Source of the DNA: Flavobacteriaceae bacterium
GTDB taxonomy: Bacteria > Bacteroidota > Bacteroidia > Flavobacteriales > Flavobacteriaceae
DNA length: 56,221 bases
NCBI GenBank assembly: GCA_013043685.1
Contig: JABDNT010000061.1
Span: forward strand, 1-56,221
Reading direction: 5' to 3'
Both the position numbers and the translations under genes were made by a program. The notes under the pieces are model-generated. The model was not told the DNA's origin. It was given only the letters and a program-made list of their open reading frames with translations, and searched no databases. Below are positions 52,431 to 56,221 of the stretch, piece by piece. The stretch's first letter is position 1. Each line of letters starts with the position of its first letter.

Positions 52431-54127
52431 GACCGCTACATGTCCTGTTACTCTTTTTTGTCTTTCTGGGTTGTAAAACCGAACCTGAAAAAAAAGAGTC
52501 CCATACCCCAGCAAAAGGTGTTATTGCAGAAAACGCAATGATAGTGTCTGCCCGTGACGAAGCATCAAGACTCGGAATAGAAATACTGAAAAAGGGTGGA
52601 AATGCATACGATGCCTCCGTTGCCGTGGAATTGGCCCTGGCCGTAAGTTATCCCTACGCCGGTAACCTGGGCGGTGGCGGATTTATGGTATATCGAACCC
52701 AATATGGAGAATTAGGAACGTTCGATTTCAGGGAGAAAGCTCCCCTTGCAGCCACAAGAGACATGTATTTGGATGAGCAGGGAGAATTTCAAACTGAAAA
52801 AAGTAAGAAAGGCGGCTTAGCCGTTGGAGTCCCGGGTACTATCGCCGGCTTGTTCGCCATTCATGAAAAATTAGGAACTCTCCCTATGGAGGAAATTCTC
52901 CAACCGGTTATTGACTTGGCAAACCAAGGTTATGTAGTAACTAAAAAACAGGAAACCCGATTCGCAGAATATAAGGCCGAGTTTGAAGAAGTCACTGGGG
53001 AACCATTTCTGTACACCAGAGAAATTTCAGAAGGAGATATTATTAAAAATACTGCCCTTGCGGCCACGCTAACACGGATTTCTGAAAAAGGAGTGTCTGA
53101 ATTTTACAGGGGTGAAACCGCAATGATATTAGTCGATTTCATAAAGGATAAAGGGGGAATTGTTACCATGGAAGACCTGGCGGTTTATGAAGCAAAATGG
53201 AGAGAACCCCTGGTTTTTGAATACAAGGACCTCGATGTTATCACTATGGGGCCTCCTTCAGGTGGAGGAGTCTGTCTCGCTCAAATAATGAAAATGCTGG
53301 AACCCTATCCCATTGCAGAATACCCCCACAATTCTGTAAAGGCGATTCAGATCATCACTGAAGCCGAACGAAGAGCATATGCAGATCGTAGCTATTACCT
53401 TGGAGACCCTGATTTTGTTGATATTCCCATTGATTCTTTGCTTTCAGATAATTACTTAAGGAAACGTATGTCGACTTTTTCATTCGATGCAGCTACCCTT
53501 TCAGAATCGATCAAAACAGCAACTATTACGGGGTATGAAAGCCCGGAAACTACACACTATTCTATCGTGGACCAGTTTGGGAATGCCGCTTCGGTAACAA
53601 CTACATTAAATTCGGCCTTTGGTTCTAAATTGTACGTAAAGGAACTGGGCTTTTTTCTGAACAACGAAATGGATGATTTTAGTGCTAAACCCGGTCAGCC
53701 TAACATCTATGGGCTAACAGGAGGTGCGGCAAACGCTATTGAACCTCAAAAACGCATGTTGAGCTCCATGACGCCAACGATCGTTGAAAAGAATGATGAA
53801 TTATGGATGGTAGTTGGTACCCCCGGGGGCGCCACTATAATCACATCGGTATTACAGGCTATTCTGAACGTGTACGAATATGATATGCCAATGCAGGAAG
53901 CGGTGAATGTGCCGCGCTTTCATCATCAATGGTTACCGGACGCTATACGATATGAATACGGCCGTTTTCCCAAAGAATTAAAATTACAATTAGAAGCCCT
54001 GGGATACCCCGAAAACACAGAGGTAGACCCCATAATTGGCAAGATAGACGCTATTTTAATGTTACCCGATGGCACGATGGAGGCTGGTGCCGATACCCGA
54101 GGCGATGACACAGCAGTGGGATATTAG
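52427..54127 (+). CDS. ggt: Gamma-glutamyltransferase
   Basis: A 566-residue lipoprotein form: MRPLHVLLLFFVFLGCKTE has the lipobox Cys at residue 16. NPYAGNLGGGGF-like SYPYAGNLGGGGFMVYR near residue 80, the autocleavage site PETTHYSIVD with nucleophile Thr375, and SSMTPTIVEKND near 445 are all present, so the proenzyme should self-cleave after Glu374. The enzyme hydrolyses or transfers the gamma-glutamyl group of glutathione and similar peptides in the periplasm. It is coupled to the AcpH-like gene. Confidence 0.95.
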   Translation: MRPLHVLLLFFVFLGCKTEPEKKESHTPAKGVIAENAMIVSARDEASRLGIEILKKGGNAYDASVAVELALAVSYPYAGNLGGGGFMVYRTQYGELGTFDFREKAPLAATRDMYLDEQGEFQTEKSKKGGLAVGVPGTIAGLFAIHEKLGTLPMEEILQPVIDLANQGYVVTKKQETRFAEYKAEFEEVTGEPFLYTREISEGDIIKNTALAATLTRISEKGVSEFYRGETAMILVDFIKDKGGIVTMEDLAVYEAKWREPLVFEYKDLDVITMGPPSGGGVCLAQIMKMLEPYPIAEYPHNSVKAIQIITEAERRAYADRSYYLGDPDFVDIPIDSLLSDNYLRKRMSTFSFDAATLSESIKTATITGYESPETTHYSIVDQFGNAASVTTTLNSAFGSKLYVKELGFFLNNEMDDFSAKPGQPNIYGLTGGAANAIEPQKRMLSSMTPTIVEKNDELWMVVGTPGGATIITSVLQAILNVYEYDMPMQEAVNVPRFHHQWLPDAIRYEYGRFPKELKLQLEALGYPENTEVDPIIGKIDAILMLPDGTMEAGADTRGDDTAVGY

Positions 54128-54220
54128 TAGAAAATGTAGGAAATATCCTTCCGTTAATCGATAAAGCCCAACAACTTATCGAATTGTAAGTAAAATACTA
54201 CATCGAGCCAAATAATTAGC

Positions 54221-54228
54221 TATTTTTG
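54221..54228 (+). promoter_or_regulatory. -7 box (TATTTTTG) with a long structured-looking leader
   Basis: TATTTTTG matches TAnnTTTG. From the expected start site to the chosen ATG at 54355 there are about 120 bases, much longer than the leaders of other genes in the window, and the second half (54290-54345) is unusually G+C-rich for an intergenic stretch. No known riboswitch was recognised. Confidence 0.45.
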
Positions 54229-54354
54229 GTATAGTTATTAACGTTACTAATTTACATCGCACCTCATAGCGCATAAGGAGTAACTATCCGAAAGATGCTG
54301 CTATCCAGCGTAGAGTGCCGCCCCCGCTATACAGCCCCGTTGCGATACTTATGT

Positions 54355-55368
54355 ATGAGAAAAAAATCTTTCTTTAAGGATTTGTATGCGGTTATTCCAC
54401 TGGTATTTAGTGGCCTGCTCTGCATTGCCCTTATTTTTTTCCTGCAGCAGAAAGTATCCTCCGCACCGGAATTTGCTCAGAAATTAACCGATTTTTCCAC
54501 CATCTTTATCAGTATTAGCGGATTCTTATCCGCGATTATCATGGTATACCTGGCATATACTGCGGTGTCACTTAAAACCACCAAAGACATAATCGTTGAT
54601 AAACTAAGCAAGGTAACCCAGCAAATGCACAATTTCAGGAGCATCATCGAAATTCTGCTCCGTTCTAAAATGTGGCTCCCCGGGTTGAGAGAATATATCG
54701 ACGACGAGTTTGAGGGCCTTAATTTCTTTGAAGTTAAAGAGTTTTATAAAGGTAAATCGAAACTGGCGATTGAATTCCTTCAGGAACACCACAATTATCA
54801 GGATACAGAGAACTTGTACCTGGAGATGAAATCCTTGCTGATGACGAGCCCAAAGGACAAGAAAATTCCCGAGGCAATCGGTTATCCGAAGGTGTATCCT
54901 CAGGATATCGTCCAGAAGTGGCTGGAACATAAATGTGGCTCAGGTTTATGGTATTATTTCGGATATAAATACGGCGTATTCAAAGAAGCTTTGGATTACA
55001 ACGCTGTTTTTGAACGACACCAGGAAAAAGTTATGACATTGGCCAATGCAATAGACAGTGCTCATTTTGAAGATTCTTCCTTTAACGAAGTATTCTTCTC
55101 TAAATTGGGTGAATATATGACCAAGGAGGTGGTTCCTAAATTGTTTCAGTTCCAGGAAAAATCGACCAGGAATATTCCGGGAATAATCCGTTACCTGTAT
55201 ATTATCTTCCTCTTGCTTGTTATTTGCGGACTATTATTACCCCTGGCAGTACTGCTGTTCAGCCTGCCTGTTATCGCATTGATCGGCAGCTATGCTTTTG
55301 TGATCAGTACCATTTTCTTCATTGCAACCACTTTCTACCAGTTCCTTTTCCGAGAAGTGAATTCGTAA
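54355..55368 (+). CDS. Membrane protein of unknown function, four spans
   Basis: A 337-residue protein I do not recognise. After a short basic start (MRKKSFFKDL) it has two membrane spans (about 12-32 and 46-68), a soluble central domain of roughly 190 residues that is mainly helical (TTKDIIVDKLSKVTQQMHNF onward), and two C-terminal spans (about 278-325). The inside-facing central domain resembles the layout of putative phage abortive-infection membrane proteins, but there is no motif to prove it. A start 20 codons upstream (54295) would add a hydrophilic, Cys-containing stretch with atypical composition; ATG at 54355 is preferred. It has its own promoter-like box and is followed by uvrA. Confidence 0.6.
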   Translation: MRKKSFFKDLYAVIPLVFSGLLCIALIFFLQQKVSSAPEFAQKLTDFSTIFISISGFLSAIIMVYLAYTAVSLKTTKDIIVDKLSKVTQQMHNFRSIIEILLRSKMWLPGLREYIDDEFEGLNFFEVKEFYKGKSKLAIEFLQEHHNYQDTENLYLEMKSLLMTSPKDKKIPEAIGYPKVYPQDIVQKWLEHKCGSGLWYYFGYKYGVFKEALDYNAVFERHQEKVMTLANAIDSAHFEDSSFNEVFFSKLGEYMTKEVVPKLFQFQEKSTRNIPGIIRYLYIIFLLLVICGLLLPLAVLLFSLPVIALIGSYAFVISTIFFIATTFYQFLFREVNS

Positions 55369-55452
55369 TTTAATTGGAGATCATTGTTGATCGAATGGAT
55401 TGGATTCCGATTTTTGATTTGATGGAATCTTCAATTTTACAATCCATTTAAG

Positions 55453-55460
55453 TACCTTTG
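55453..55460 (+). promoter_or_regulatory. -7 box (TACCTTTG) for uvrA
   Basis: TACCTTTG matches TAnnTTTG and ends 6 bases before the uvrA ATG, giving a nearly leaderless mRNA as for mnmE. Just upstream a GATTCC/GGAATC stem (55403-55408, 55424-55429) may weakly terminate the preceding gene. Confidence 0.5.
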
Positions 55461-55466
55461 CAAATT

Positions 55467-56221
55467 ATGGTAAAAACGGACGATTTTATTGAAGTTTTAG
55501 GGGCCAGAGTCCATAATTTAAAGGACATCGACGTACGGATACCCCGCGAAAACCTGGTCGTTATCACCGGCCTTTCCGGTAGTGGGAAGTCATCCTTGGC
55601 CTTCGATACCATCTACGCAGAAGGCCAGCGCCGATACATTGAAACATTCTCCGCCTACGCCCGACAGTTCTTAGGAAACCTCGAACGACCGGATGTGGAT
55701 AAGATCGACGGTCTCTCCCCTGTTATCGCTATCGAACAGAAAACCACCAGCAGGAGTCCGCGTTCTACCGTAGGGACCATTACAGAAATATACGATTTTC
55801 TTCGCCTATTCTATGCGCGTGCCAGCGATGCCTATAGTTTCAACACTGGAGAGAAAATGGTGAGTTACAGCGATGAACAGATCAAACAGCTTATCATAAA
55901 GGACTTTGAAGGAAAGAAGGTGAGTATACTGGCGCCTGTTGTTCGTTCTCGTAAAGGGCACTATCGTGAACTTTTCGAACAAATTGCCAAGCAGGGTTTT
56001 CTGAAAGTACGCGTGGACGGGGAGATAATAGATATCGTAAAAGGGATGCGTATCGACCGCTATAAAACCCACGATATTGAGATCGTGATCGACCGTTTAA
56101 AAATTTCCGAAGAGAGTGATAAGGACAAGCGACTTACCGAGACTATACTTACAGCCATGTATCATGGAGATGATGTCTTAATAGTGCATGAAAATGACAC
56201 CGAAGAAGTCCGATATTTCAG
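55467..56221 (+). CDS. uvrA: Excinuclease ABC subunit UvrA, N-terminal part
   Basis: The frame stays open to the right edge, so only the first 251 residues are seen of a protein usually 930-950 long. It opens with [19 protein letters not shown], Walker [37 protein letters not shown] and [14 protein letters not shown], the invariable UvrA start; [14 protein letters not shown] follows. UvrA is the DNA-damage recognition ATPase of nucleotide excision repair. Near residue 118 the RLFYAR block is followed by [12 protein letters not shown], without the Cys residues found here in many UvrA proteins, so this may be a Bacteroidota paralogue form. Confidence 0.93.
   Translation, partial: MVKTDDFIEVLGARVHNLKDIDVRIPRENLVVITGLSGSGKSSLAFDTIYAEGQRRYIETFSAYARQFLGNLERPDVDKIDGLSPVIAIEQKTTSRSPRSTVGTITEIYDFLRLFYARASDAYSFNTGEKMVSYSDEQIKQLIIKDFEGKKVSILAPVVRSRKGHYRELFEQIAKQGFLKVRVDGEIIDIVKGMRIDRYKTHDIEIVIDRLKISEESDKDKRLTETILTAMYHGDDVLIVHENDTEEVRYF

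Noticed and set aside
54240-54354. Possible tRNA or known riboswitch in the G+C-rich leader
   Set aside because: No acceptor-stem pairing with a GGTTCGA-type T loop on either strand and no riboswitch core that I recognise; kept only as a leader of interest.
1-56221. CRISPR arrays, insertion sequences, integrases, phage genes, rRNA or tRNA genes
   Set aside because: No repeated spacer-like units, transposase or integrase motifs, terminal repeats, or RNA gene signatures were seen in reading both strands.

Overview
The window looks like a chromosomal segment of a member of the Bacteroidota, most likely Flavobacteriaceae. Four things point there: gldF and gldG (gliding-motility ABC transporter) sit directly before dnaN; many genes are preceded by the Bacteroidota -7 promoter element TAnnTTTG rather than by strong Shine-Dalgarno sites; the base composition is moderately AT-rich; and families typical of the group are present (TlpA-like lipoprotein with CKPC motif, Wzi-like capsule protein, DUF4870, Omp85 fused to a phosphoesterase). 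I saw no rRNA, tRNA, CRISPR array, insertion sequence, integrase or phage gene. Coding density is high and no gene-free stretch exceeds 300 bases.

Layout. 1-2711: the end of an MBOAT acyltransferase, its SGNH partner, and a Na+/alanine-type symporter. 2772-14656: housekeeping genes (PagL-like lipid A deacylase, purC, phoH, SAM hydrolase, a small monooxygenase-like gene, gldF-gldG, dnaN, a GT39 glycosyltransferase, DUF4870 with a coupled 33-residue ORF, mnmE). 14749-16708: an unusual pyroglutamyl-peptidase-like protein and a COG2426 membrane protein.

16869-36172: about 19 kb of minus-strand genes forming a capsule or O-antigen locus. Reading in transcription order it runs cysQ, a tandem DUF2061 protein, cysC, cysD, cysN, Wzx flippase, CapK/PaaK-like ligase, CapA-like phosphoesterase, Wzy/ligase-like polymerase, GT4, PglC-like phosphoglycosyl transferase, PglD-like acetyltransferase, PglE-like aminotransferase, PglF/CapD-like dehydratase, Wza-like lipoprotein, Wzc tyrosine autokinase, Wzi. 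The Pgl-like quartet could make a diacetylbacillosamine-type UDP sugar and load it on undecaprenyl phosphate. The cys genes could supply PAPS and remove PAP, which suggests a sulfated glycan, although no sulfotransferase is recognisable here.

36377-56221: dps, a lipoprotein, a 1233-residue lipoprotein combining metallophosphoesterase, kinase-like and Omp85-type parts, an HD-phosphohydrolase fused to a Pycsar-type membrane effector (PycTM), a large GAF protein, a TlpA-like thioredoxin, SIMPL, rhomboid, an LpxL-like acyltransferase, a class-V aminotransferase, glmM, an AcpH-like protein, gamma-glutamyltransferase, an unrecognised membrane protein and the start of uvrA. The items most worth follow-up are the HD-PycTM gene with its palindrome and convergent GAF neighbour, the three-part phosphoesterase/kinase-like/Omp85 protein, and the pyroglutamyl-peptidase-like protein with an added C-terminal domain. 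All family calls are by reading the sequence; no database search was run.
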